DNA of 64,000 bases from positions 1 through 64,000 of the forward strand of contig JAJTUP010000154.1 of assembly GCA_021399435.1 (NCBI GenBank), written 5' to 3'. This DNA is from Diaporthe sp. PMI_573 (lineage: Eukaryota > Ascomycota > Sordariomycetes > Diaporthales > Diaporthaceae). Below, piece by piece: positions 11,656 to 20,402 of the stretch (the stretch's first letter is position 1; the number at the start of each line of letters is the position of its first letter). The translations under genes were made by a program, and so were the position numbers. The notes below the pieces were generated by a model that was not told the origin of the DNA, did no database searches, and saw nothing but the letters and a program-made list of their open reading frames with translations.

Positions 11656-12557
11656 CATTATTTCCCCTCCTATATTAGGTTTAGCATCTTCTAAAACAGG
11701 CTTAGTGCGTTGGATCAATATAATCCTTGTTCCGACCGCCTTTTCTCCACAGCCTTCAACAGCCTGTGGCTGTATCCCCCTGAAACTTCCCAATCCGACT
11801 CCCCACTACCTTTAGACCCTTCGTGCTTCTTCTACAATGCCTAGAACCTCTGGAAGGCCAGCCGACCACCAGGTCCACCGAGAATTTATCGCGATTGTCT
11901 CGGACGCTAGCTCGGGGTTCAAAAACTCACGAGTCAAGTGCAAGCACTCAGTGTGGCTAACAATCAAGCTCGAACTTGACAATTCTCAATCAAGTTCGAC
12001 TTCTCGTCAAGTCAAGTTCTCAAGTCAAGTTTAAGGGTTGTCATCAATCAATCAAGTTAAAGGAGTGTCAAGTTGTCAAGTACTTGATGCCAATAATTAC
12101 TTATTTAGGAAGGCTAGGAGAGGATACCCTTGATATCGCTAATTAGCCAATTACATCGCTTAGAACTAATTATCTAAGCTGCGCAAACTCTAAACTGGGG
12201 AGCAGCCGTCAAGCCGGCTTGCTAGGAAGGCCTCCCGTTAGGAAGGCTGTTCTCAGCTAAGACATACAGTGGAGCAGCTGTTTCAAATTTGGGAGCCACT
12301 AACAGGGTCACAGCAATTTTACCTGTATATAAGATAGGTCTGCCCTTTCTGGCTACATTTTTCGTTTTGTGTATCCAACTCCCTGATAGGTCAGGGTCGT
12401 GCGAAAGGCTAAAACGAAACACCCCCACCTGATACTTGGGCAGGGATCATGTGGTTGAAACTTCGAAACATTTCCCCAACTACTTGCCGTTACCCATCTG
12501 CCGATCAAGAAGCGCTTCAACATTTTACTCCAGATTGTGAGCAGTATCAACCTCAAG

Positions 12558-13313
12558 ATGGCTACAAGACGCGTTCGGTTTGATTTCCTCTGTTATCGTG
12601 TACGCGTCAAGTTCGATGTATCCTACGACATACCTAATCGCATCGTCGGGGCAGGGGACGATTCCGACAAGGCGAAACCCGAGGAAAGGCAGTTGTGGGA
12701 CGCAGCGATGGATATCATTATGGAAAAGAGCGAGGCGACTTGCCTCCGGCGTGCCAGTCCGGCCCCGTGTGCGTGTGGATTACCAGCAGTGGCCACTGAA
12801 TATCTACCTCCGATGGCATTCCTTGATGCTCCGGAACCTCACGTTGTGGTCGTCGTGGATCCGTTCTGCGGGGACCTGAAATGTCGGACCCGGACGCGGC
12901 AGCGAATGCTGCAAGTAATGTCGAGGAGCCGCTCTCCAGATGGTGGCCTTAGTGGTCCGGACCCAGGACTCTTCGCAGAGCTTATGTCCTGTAGAGTATG
13001 CAAGAAAAGAGAAGGGCTAAGGGAATGCGGGGGCTGTCACGTCGCGGGGTATTGTGGGCAAGAGCACCAAGAGGAGGACTGGCCAAACCACAAGGCTGAG
13101 TGTACGCCGTGGCCGACGTCGACATTCGATGCAAGGCGCCCCCTGGACGAGGCGGACGCTGACTCCGACACCAAAGTGACCTACAGCGCCGTCTTCAATG
13201 TCGCGGGACCTGGCGAGCCGCCGCGGTCCAGGGAGATTAGTCGAGAGGAGGTCGTGAGACGTTTATTGATGGGAGCAGCTGGAATGGAAGAGCTGGAAGT
13301 CGAGATGAAGTAA
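12558..13313 (+). CDS. MYND zinc-finger protein, transposon cargo
   Basis: A 251-residue frame starts at ATG 12558. Residues 144-180 form a MYND finger: CRVCKKREGLRECGGC then YCGQEHQEEDWPNHKAEC, matching C-X2-C-X7-C-X2-C-X4-YC-X3-(C/H)-X7-H-X3-C. The sixth ligand is His rather than Cys, a substitution seen in fungal MYND fingers. MYND domains bind proline-rich partners and often occur in transcriptional regulators. The N-terminal half, with its own Cys pairs (CACGLP, CGDLKC), is unrecognised. It ends in an acidic tail. It lies inside the hAT element, co-oriented with the DUF6570 gene and transposase. Its coding sequence looks intact, so it may be expressed cargo captured from a host gene, but its function is not known. 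Confidence 0.75.
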   Translation: MATRRVRFDFLCYRVRVKFDVSYDIPNRIVGAGDDSDKAKPEERQLWDAAMDIIMEKSEATCLRRASPAPCACGLPAVATEYLPPMAFLDAPEPHVVVVVDPFCGDLKCRTRTRQRMLQVMSRSRSPDGGLSGPDPGLFAELMSCRVCKKREGLRECGGCHVAGYCGQEHQEEDWPNHKAECTPWPTSTFDARRPLDEADADSDTKVTYSAVFNVAGPGEPPRSREISREEVVRRLLMGAAGMEELEVEMK

Positions 13314-13696
13314 AATGAGTTCAGAAAGCGAGCGCAGGGCCGCGCACAGATTGTTTCGAAGAAATTGTGAACTTCCCATAAAGTTTCCAACAAAGTGGGA
13401 CCCTTACGCTGACGAGGGCAACGGCAAGTGACCTATCACCCCACCAGCAGGGAGGTCCCCGGCAGGGCCACTCGGTCACATATCATGTCCGCTGCCGTAG
13501 ATGCGCGTGACAGATCGGCACAACGGAGTTCCGGGGGCTATTGTGTGTTGGTAGGCCGCTTGGGACTAGGTGATGAGGAGACCGTGACAGTACCATGGCA
13601 CTCTGGCAAGAAAGAACAAGAGATATTCTGGCAACACTTAGAGGACTCCAGCTAACCAAAGGCGCTGCTGGATTGTCATAGATCACGCCGAACGTC

Positions 13697-14980
13697 ATGG
13701 GCAGAAAGCAGAGGATCTACCCACCGAGACGGCCGCTGGCCCGACTCCTTCCCAAGACACCGACCACACCACCAATTCAATGTCCTCCTATCGTTGTGAC
13801 GCCGAGTCTTAAGCAGCGCGGTCCCAGACCAGGGACCGCTTACCGCATCCGCAGGAAACATACGAGACCAGTCCCTACCGAGAAAGATGCGCGGGTCGGC
13901 CAACCAGCACGGTCAGCAGCTCCCTCAATCTTTCCGATAGTGGATACTCCAGCCTCTCCGCTATTCCAAGAGCGAAAGAAGTCGTTGCATGAGGTTCTGA
14001 AGGCGATGGATGAACGTTGGGAGCAGAGGGTGAGAGATTCGGCGGGCCATACATGGAGTGAGCCGAGACCGCGCGAGCTCGAGCTGGAGACCGTCTGTGA
14101 CTTCTACAACAAGATGCATGACGAAAACACCATGGAGCTGACACACTGCGTCGTCTGCTATGAGCAGAAGGCATCCGTCGACGTCTCCGACTGGAAGTGG
14201 ACGGTGCTCGAGCCGTTGTATCGGCAGGCGGAAACGCGCCTCACGCGCCAGGATCGGGAACATTTCGCATGCCGACAATGCTTCCCCCGTGAAGGGCCGG
14301 ACGGGTTCCCTGTCTGCCAAGACTGTAGTCATGCCTTAGAGGCAGGTAAGCTCCCGCGTGCCTGCCAAGTCAACAACCTCGGCCTTGGATGCGTCCATAG
14401 ATATCCGGCGGCACTGCGATACTTGACTCCAATGGAGGAACGGCTCATTGGCTTGTACATACCTTGTGGTTGGATCACCAAGTTCCAGATCGACATCGAG
14501 AAGGCTACCAACGGCCGATATCGTAAGCACAAGAAGGGCCACATTACCGTATTCCCCAACGACGTGGAGAACTTGGTGTCGAAAGTGCTCCCGCACCCCA
14601 TGATGAACGAGCTGGAGAGGATCCACGTGTGCTTCGTAGCACCACGGAAGCCGGTGCCTACCGACATTGCCTGGATGATGTCGGTGCGTCCCCAGCGGCT
14701 GAAAGGCGCGCTTACCTGGCTGAAGCGGTATAATCCGTTATTCCGAGATATTTGTATCAGTGAGGAGCACCTCCGGAGTTGGGGGGACTGGTGTTCCGGT
14801 ACCGAGGTGCCGCAAGCTATATTCGATAGCATGGTCCCATACGAGCTGAGCGCGGAGGACCAAATCCGGACTGGATACTATGTGTCGGCCGTTGAGCGTG
14901 GTCGTGCAGAGCAACCTATTCGTACGGCCGAAGAGGTGCTAGCTACGCTGGAAGACAGCGAAGAAGTGCGACGTGCTTAG
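13697..14980 (+). CDS. DUF6570-type protein, Helitron-derived
   Basis: The 427-residue product starts at ATG 13697. A Pro/Arg-rich leader (1-75) precedes a Cys-rich zinc-binding-like region (CVVCYEQK, CRQCF, CQDC, CVHRYP) and then a typical DUF6570 segment: LTPMEERLIGLYIPCGWITK, KKGHITVFPNDVENLV and the RPQRLKGALTWLKRYNPLF block. From family knowledge, DUF6570 sits N-terminal to Rep/helicase domains in fungal Helitron proteins. Here the Rep and most of the helicase are missing, and the frame ends where the next fragment, a helicase C-terminus, begins in another frame (14973). I infer an internal deletion of a Helitron protein. The remaining ORF is open, so a truncated product is possible. Confidence 0.7.
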   Translation: MGRKQRIYPPRRPLARLLPKTPTTPPIQCPPIVVTPSLKQRGPRPGTAYRIRRKHTRPVPTEKDARVGQPARSAAPSIFPIVDTPASPLFQERKKSLHEVLKAMDERWEQRVRDSAGHTWSEPRPRELELETVCDFYNKMHDENTMELTHCVVCYEQKASVDVSDWKWTVLEPLYRQAETRLTRQDREHFACRQCFPREGPDGFPVCQDCSHALEAGKLPRACQVNNLGLGCVHRYPAALRYLTPMEERLIGLYIPCGWITKFQIDIEKATNGRYRKHKKGHITVFPNDVENLVSKVLPHPMMNELERIHVCFVAPRKPVPTDIAWMMSVRPQRLKGALTWLKRYNPLFRDICISEEHLRSWGDWCSGTEVPQAIFDSMVPYELSAEDQIRTGYYVSAVERGRAEQPIRTAEEVLATLEDSEEVRRA

Positions 14981-15164
14981 CTTGTACGTGCAATTGTCAC
15001 GGTGCAAGCGGTTGCGGGACATACGGCTTGTACAGCCAATGCCAAGGGAGCACTTCGAACAGGCGCGGATGTATCCGGAGCTCATAGAAGGGGTCGATCG
15101 ATTAAAAGAGCTAGCAAGACAGACGGTTGAGCGGTTTGAGGTCAGGCATGGGAAGCAAGGTTAG
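14973..15164 (+). pseudogene. Helitron/PIF1 helicase C-terminal remnant
   Basis: The frame reads LYVQLSRCKRLRDIRLVQPM followed by PELIEGVDRLKELARQ. YVQLSR-X-(6-8)-IRL is the conserved last motif of PIF1-like helicases found at the C-terminus of Helitron proteins. No Walker A or other helicase motif precedes it; it overlaps the end of the DUF6570 ORF in a different frame. It is the tail of a helicase whose centre has been deleted. Confidence 0.7.
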
Positions 15165-15365
15165 GAGGCAAATCTCCGTTTCGTTGACAGTAAAAACGGA
15201 GAGCGGAGCCAACCAGAAGCCGTTTTATTAGCCAATCAGAAAGTAGCTAACTTTGCAACCAATCAGAGGCCAGGGACGGGCGGGGACTCAGGGTGTGAAG
15301 GGTCGGGCGCGAATAAGAAAGACCTTCCTAACGGAAGGCACCCACCAGAATCGACGTAAATCGCA

Positions 15366-15424
15366 CTGTACGAAACGTAAACAGCTTAGCGCAATGGCCC
15401 CATGAGGTGTGTCCCCGGGCGAAA
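15366..15424 (+). repeat. LINE-type 3' tail, diverged copy
   Basis: GTACGAAACGTAAACAGCTT, then GTGTGTCCCCGGGCGAAATAAA closely resembles the tails at 52732-52908, but lacks their CCAT tract. It lies between the cargo block and the hAT transposase, and the first codons of the longest transposase frame (MRCVPGRNK) come from it. This is a reason to place the transposase start downstream. Confidence 0.6.
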
Positions 15425-15449
15425 TAAAACCCTACTCTTTCTCCATCAA

Positions 15450-17789
15450 ATGTCTATCAACAACCCGTCGAATCGACGCGTTATTATGTCGCTACACGCG
15501 TTCTGGGGCCCAAGTCGGCCATCAAGTACTCGAAGCTTATCTACGATGTCTTCTTCAAGGCAATCTACTGACCCAAACGAGCTGCTATTGTCGACCGAGC
15601 AAACGTCAGATGTAGAGCAATCTCTCCATCGATCTACCTGCCCTCCACACTCTCTCTCGTTCCCAATTGATTGGGGCGTGCTTCGGCGGCACGATGGCAC
15701 GATTCTCAAGGGTATACAATATCGCATACGGGACAAGAGGAGCGTGGGCAGACGAGTAAAGGTCTCATGGACCTATTCATATGGAGCCGAGCTGGAGCAT
15801 AGTAATGACAAGTACTTCCTCTGCGCCGATTGCCATACCAAGAAGCGGTATATCAGTCAGCTATTTGCTGCAGAATCGACGACTGCTGCAATCCAGCATC
15901 TTATAGAGTTCCACAATATCAAAAGGCCTTCGAATTCGACCATCGATGACGACGATATCGACGCCAACAACGCCGCAGAAGTCTTCCAGCTCGTCATGCC
16001 ATTTAATGAGGATGAATATAAGCAAAAGCTTATTGACTGGGCCATCAAGCTACGCCTCAGCTACCGAGAAGTCACGGACGAGGCGACCACTGATTTACTT
16101 ACATACGGCAAGCCTTCGCTCGCACGCCTGTTGCCAACGCATCACTCAACGCTCTCGCAGTGGGTGAAGGATTCGATGGCAGCACGCTTGCCATTCATCA
16201 TCGAATTGGTGCAGTCTGCACTCAGCAACATCAACCTCTCGATCGATGGATGGCGAGCTCACAATCGCAGAGAATACGTCGCTGTATGCGCACACTTCGT
16301 CGACGGCAAAGGTCATCCTCGAACACTCCTCCTCGGCTTCCCACGACGTTATGGCGGTCACACCGGCGACGACCTCGCAGCTCTGGTAAAGCCAGTAATT
16401 CTACAATACAGCATCGGCGAGAAGCTCGGCTCCTTCGTTATGGATAACGCTGGTGATAACGACAAATGCCTCGAAGCGTTACAGCGTTCCTTCTCCTCGA
16501 TCGATCCAGAAGCAGACCGTATTCGCTGTATCGGCCATATTATTAATCTCGTCGTTAAGGCTCTCTTATTTGGCGAGGGCATCGGCGCATGGGAGAAGAA
16601 TCTTATTGAGGCTTCGGAGGAGCAGCGTGTAGCTCTCTGGAGCCTCAAAGGCGTCATTGGCAAGCTGCACAACCTCGTTATCTACATTAATCGCAACGAC
16701 GCGCGTCGCGAGGTGTTGAGAGCTCGCATGCGCGTCACGAAGACGAGCGACGGCAATCTCTTCGTCGGCGTGCTCCTCAATGACGGTGGCATTCGATGGA
16801 ACGCGACATATTACATGATCGAGCGTGCTCTTAAGTGTCGCCCTGCCATCGATCTCTACCAGGCGCAGTGGAAGCCTCCAGATAAAAACGACAAGCACAA
16901 GAATGACTTCCTCACCGAGGCTGATTGGCACGAGCTTGAGCTCTTCTATAAGCTCCTGCAGCCTTTCGAGCGACTCACGAAGCGACTACAAAGCCGTGCA
17001 GATAGCGAGGGCAACGAGGGTGGCCAAGGCTCGGTGTGGCAAGTACTCTACGCCATGGACTTCCTGCTTACGAAGCTTGAGAGTGTCAAAGAAGAGATTG
17101 ACGCCATGGATGCAGATAATGAGGATGCCCTTCCTCCCTACTACTCCGCCGGTGTGCTCGCTGCATGGTCAAAGATCAACACCTACTACGAGCTTACCGA
17201 CCAGTCGCCTATCTACCGCATGGCCATCGCCCTCCACCCAGCCTACCAATTCGAATACTTCAGGGAGAAGTGGTGGAAGCGAGAGGATTGGATAAAGACA
17301 GCAGAGAAGGAGCTTACTGTATATTACGATCGCTTCGCCGCAGTCACGGTGGCCACTGAGCACGTCGACCAAGCCGAGACCTCTCCTTCTTCCTCGCCGA
17401 CAATCGATGACGAATTCGATGCTTGGGGCCATACAACAGATCGACCACGCCGTGGCAAGAGGAGGAAGGTGGAGACTGAGTGGGAGGTCTGGATAAAGCA
17501 GGTGCCGTCGAAGGATGACATGACCGTTAAGAATCCTCTGGCGTGGTGGGTGGACCGACGCCACGTATGGCCTATTCTCAGCAAACTTGCTCTTAACATC
17601 TTCAGCACGCCAGCGATGAGCGCAGAGCCAGAGCGCGTATTCTCTGACGGTAGTGAGCTCATCACTGACAAGCGCAACGGCCTCGGCGATGACACAGTTG
17701 AAGCTGAGATGATACAGAAGAATTGGATTACTTCAAAGATCTTGCGCGGGATTTCTACACCAAGAGGTCTATACAAATTACCTGATTAG
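15450..17789 (+). CDS. hAT-family transposase
   Basis: From ATG 15450 the product is 779 residues, a normal length for fungal hAT transposases. A BED-like finger region (CADCHTKKRY ... HLIEFH) lies near residues 125-160. LSIDGWRAHN and FVMDNAGDND carry the first two catalytic Asp residues of the RNase H-like fold. The C-terminal hATC dimerisation block reads NIFSTPAMSAEPERVFSDGS with the catalytic Glu, then DKRNGLGDDTVEAEM. The enzyme excises and inserts the surrounding element by cut-and-paste in the nucleus. The frame is uninterrupted. An earlier in-frame ATG (15402) lies in LINE-tail sequence, so 15450 or the ATG near 15486 is preferred. Confidence 0.9.
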   Translation: MSINNPSNRRVIMSLHAFWGPSRPSSTRSLSTMSSSRQSTDPNELLLSTEQTSDVEQSLHRSTCPPHSLSFPIDWGVLRRHDGTILKGIQYRIRDKRSVGRRVKVSWTYSYGAELEHSNDKYFLCADCHTKKRYISQLFAAESTTAAIQHLIEFHNIKRPSNSTIDDDDIDANNAAEVFQLVMPFNEDEYKQKLIDWAIKLRLSYREVTDEATTDLLTYGKPSLARLLPTHHSTLSQWVKDSMAARLPFIIELVQSALSNINLSIDGWRAHNRREYVAVCAHFVDGKGHPRTLLLGFPRRYGGHTGDDLAALVKPVILQYSIGEKLGSFVMDNAGDNDKCLEALQRSFSSIDPEADRIRCIGHIINLVVKALLFGEGIGAWEKNLIEASEEQRVALWSLKGVIGKLHNLVIYINRNDARREVLRARMRVTKTSDGNLFVGVLLNDGGIRWNATYYMIERALKCRPAIDLYQAQWKPPDKNDKHKNDFLTEADWHELELFYKLLQPFERLTKRLQSRADSEGNEGGQGSVWQVLYAMDFLLTKLESVKEEIDAMDADNEDALPPYYSAGVLAAWSKINTYYELTDQSPIYRMAIALHPAYQFEYFREKWWKREDWIKTAEKELTVYYDRFAAVTVATEHVDQAETSPSSSPTIDDEFDAWGHTTDRPRRGKRRKVETEWEVWIKQVPSKDDMTVKNPLAWWVDRRHVWPILSKLALNIFSTPAMSAEPERVFSDGSELITDKRNGLGDDTVEAEMIQKNWITSKILRGISTPRGLYKLPD

Positions 17790-18239
17790 GCATAGTATAT
17801 CAAGTACTTGACAAGTTGTCAATCGAGGTCGCTGATTAGTCAAGTCAAGCTTCAATCGAGCTGAGATAGGTTCAATCAATCGAGTTTGAGGGCCGAAATT
17901 GAACTCGATTGATTGTTAGCCACACTGCAAGCACTGCGGCCACGAGACAACTAAGGGCACTACTTGTCAGAAGAAGCACTTACTTCGCCATTGCCCCAAT
18001 TACAGAGGGCAGCAACAGTCTCAGCAGTCTCAACTTACTTAGCACTTTCCTGTAGTGGATAAGACCTTTAAGCAGATGCTTGATGAGCTTGCTGCTAGAG
18101 CAATTTTTGCTGATGGCCGTCTATTTAACCTCTGAGTCCAAACGAATGCGGATTCTGTTGAGCAAGCTGAATACTGCCTGGCAACCACCGTCTCGTCGCC
18201 GAGTGCAGCGGCTGCTAGCCCCGACTTATTCTGAGTACC

Positions 18240-18829
18240 ACAACTAAGTCCAAGATGGCATTCATTTTTGAAAAGCTTGAGAATGTTATACTATGTTGTA
18301 ATGAGAATAGCTAGTTATATCGAAATCTAAACGATTCGGGGAGTAGAGGAAAACAAGAGACTGCTTTTATATAAATCAAGCTGCATTGTTAATGCATGAA
18401 TGCATGCCATTTGAGTGCGAATCTTCAAAAGTTGACAGCTGACAATCGACGAAGCGCGTACATGTATGAAGCCCTTCAAAGTTCTATGGCTGAAGAACCG
18501 ACATAATGTACTGCACCTATTAAATCTGCACATGACTTAAAACCGATTTGAATTCAAGAACACGTAATCGTCCCTACCATCAGCCCATTACTGTACGACC
18601 GAGAAGCGTACATACATATCAACGAGCTCTGGCTTCATATTACAGTACAGTACGGGAGCTGATACTGTAGATGTGCAGACTAAGGTTTGGTTTGATGGAA
18701 ACACTACAGTACTGCAGAGAAGTTCACAGAAGTACGTCCTTGCGTCGGTTGCGAAAGATCCGAAGTACGGGTTTTTTTTTCTGGGAAATAGTAAAGGACC
18801 CTTTTTTTACTTCAATCTGAAAGCCAGCC
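18240..18829. other. No recognised gene
   Basis: This AT-rich stretch has words such as TACAGTACAGTAC near 18640 and poly-T/poly-A runs near 18773 and 18803. Nothing protein-like was found. Confidence 0.5.
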
Positions 18830-20071
18830 TCAGCCTTCATTGAAAAGTGTTATATTTCTCAATCTTTGATTATGTGATGGTGGTTTAGTATACATACAAG
18901 CGATTGGAGTAGCAAATGAAGTCAGAATCCTTTCTTTTGGTGTTATACCAATAGTAGATGTCCCTAATTTTATAGGCCTTGACATACAATAGTAGTGCTT
19001 GGTGATGTTTGTCATCCTGCAGCGGCTGATGTGAGGGAGTGGATATGGGGGCTCTCGGTCCAGCCCTGTCAAGACTGGATACTGGGCGACGACCTCAATC
19101 GGTGCAGCCATGACCCCGTCCAAGTCGATCACGCTGACGATTTCAAAATCATCGTTCACGAGAAGGTTGTGGGCTCCAAAGTCGCGATTCACGAGGCTGA
19201 AACGACCTCCCATGGAACTGCTGTGGCCGTACAACGACATGAGATGTTTGAAGAGAACCGGGATTGCAAACGACCAACTTGCCTGGACATCAGGCGCTGC
19301 ATTACGTACGCACACTTGGAGAGCGTGGTTCGCAAGATCAGCGTAGTAGTCCATTGGAGACGTCCAAGGCCCCTTGCCGGTCTCAATCTCTGGGCCGATG
19401 AAGAAATCCGATGTCTGTTCGTCCCGATAGAGGCTTCCAATCTGGTCGAACGTGAACGACGATAGCGCGACTTGAATGCCGGCCATTTGTTGCCTGAACT
19501 TCCGGTCTTGATCCCGTGTGCCAAACAGGCCCGCGTCACATTTCTTCGCCTCCCGCAATTCTGTCGCAACCGTTCCGTGGACATAATCCATTAGAATATA
19601 CGGGGCTCCAACCTCGTTAGTTAGATTGATACTGCAGGAATGCACTTCCGGAACAGGGATGGAGGTTTTGGCCCTTTTTCAGGTCAGCATAACTCCCCAC
19701 ACATACCCGGACACGACGTACTTCAAGAACTCCATACTAGCTATTTCCACCTTGAGAGTGCTGGCCACATCGAGCACCTCACGATCACCAAATACCGTGT
19801 TGAGCTGTGGCAGCCTGATCCTTGCAACCCAACTGATCCCGTCGGCAAACACGATGCGGCGGACCATGTTGAAGTGACCGATAGAAAAGTTCTCGCCAAA
19901 GTTGCAGGGGATGCCACTGCGAAGGCCCGAAGAAATCGACGTGAGCGCGTCCCACTTGACAGCCGCAAGGAATTCAGTGGCTCGCTCGTGGAATTCACCG
20001 CCCGGCTCGTACGCGTTAGCTCCGATCCAAGAGGCACTTCCAAGGAAATCAGCTGGATCTTCAATCGCCAT
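18830..20071 (-). CDS. APH-family phosphotransferase-like protein, probably broken
   Basis: Translation from ATG 20071 gives an aminoglycoside-phosphotransferase-type kinase fold: EKFS-like loop GENFSIGHFNMVRRI, WVARIRLP, EIASMEFLKYV, SIPVPEVHSC, GAPYILMDYVHGTVATEL, and the catalytic loop LVNRDFGAHNLLV with the metal-binding IDLDG. Fungal members are expanded and mostly uncharacterised small-molecule or protein kinases. Between MEFLKYVVSG and AKTSIPVPEV lies a 33-nt stretch containing an in-frame TGA (about 19679). It starts GTATGT, holds CTGAC and ends AAAAG, so it looks like a very short intron, though 33 nt is below usual fungal sizes. After PVLTGLDREPPYPL the family similarity stops, about 100 residues early. 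A shortened or dead gene is likely. Confidence 0.65.
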
Positions 20072-20241
20072 GGTCTGCTTCTCTGAAGGTATCTCGGCTG
20101 GTTCCGTCGCGTTGAAAGGCTGTTCTTTACCGAGCTCGTTTAAAAATCGCAAAACACTTCGAGGGTTTGCAGCGAAGCGGCCTTTAAGTATTGCGGTTTA
20201 CCTCAGCAAGCCCTGGTCTTCTGCCTTGCTGCCAAGGCGCC

Positions 20242-20306
20242 CACTGTCCGTTGCAATCCGTGAGTCGCGACCGGCAGGGATCCGGGTGGCACGGGCCACA
20301 GGCAAA
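20242..20306 (+). repeat. Left terminal inverted repeat of the Tc1/IS630-like element
   Basis: About 65 bp that match the inverted right end, with a few mismatches and small indels. At the outer end this copy lacks one CTG triplet present on the right (CACTGTCCG against CACTGCTGTCCG), and indels occur around CGGCAGGG. Confidence 0.85.
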
Positions 20307-20402
20307 AAAAAAGCGTGATTCCGTGTTGACCAGATCCCCCTCGGTCAGCCTCTTGATCATCAAAATCATCGTGAACTTTGTTATTCTGGTGTTGTGCCCG
20401 TT

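Larger units (their letters stand above)
12224..15346 (+). mobile_element. Inverted-repeat-bounded cargo block inside the hAT element
   Basis: A 17-nt word, GCCTCCCGTTAGGAAGG, near 12226 faces its near-perfect reverse complement (CCTTCCTAACGGAAGGC) near 15328-15346. Between them lie the MYND gene, the DUF6570 gene and the helicase tail, i.e. everything in the hAT element that does not look like hAT. Right of the helicase tail, TCTCCGTTT and AAACGGAGA (about 15170-15205) form a 9-bp stem, as a Helitron 3' hairpin might. The block is probably an internally deleted Helitron or Helitron-derived capture that landed in the hAT. Exact 5' TC and 3' CTRR ends were not identified. Confidence 0.45.
11949..17927 (+). 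mobile_element. Complete hAT transposon with cargo, 5,979 bp
   Basis: The element begins CAGTGTGGCTAACAATCAA and ends with the exact reverse complement TTGATTGTTAGCCACACTG. An 8-bp duplication, CAAGCACT, lies at 11941-11948 and 17928-17935; an 8-bp TSD is the hallmark of hAT transposons. Inside the TIRs, CAAGTACTTGA-type words occur near both ends as subterminal repeats. It encodes a long hAT transposase at the right (15450-17789) and, between the left end and the transposase, a MYND-finger gene, a DUF6570 gene and a Helitron-helicase tail. Intact ends, an intact transposase frame and an unmutated TSD suggest a young and possibly active insertion. Confidence 0.9.
11837..18031 (+). pseudogene. 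BED-type zinc-finger ORF split by the hAT insertion
   Basis: Left of the hAT element an ORF starts at 11837 (MPRTSGRPADHQVHREF) and reaches VKCKH at the insertion point. Removing the element and one copy of the 8-bp duplication joins it in frame to CGHETTKGTTCQKKHLLRHC then PNY. The joined piece has the C-X2-C ... H-X3-C/H layout of a BED-type finger and is followed by Gln/Ser-rich sequence and a stop at 18029-18031. Beyond it, frames such as FKQMLDELAARAIFADGRLF resemble the N-terminal region of fungal hAT transposases. The ORF was therefore probably the start of another hAT-like element that was already degenerate. Only its start and finger survive. Confidence 0.7.
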
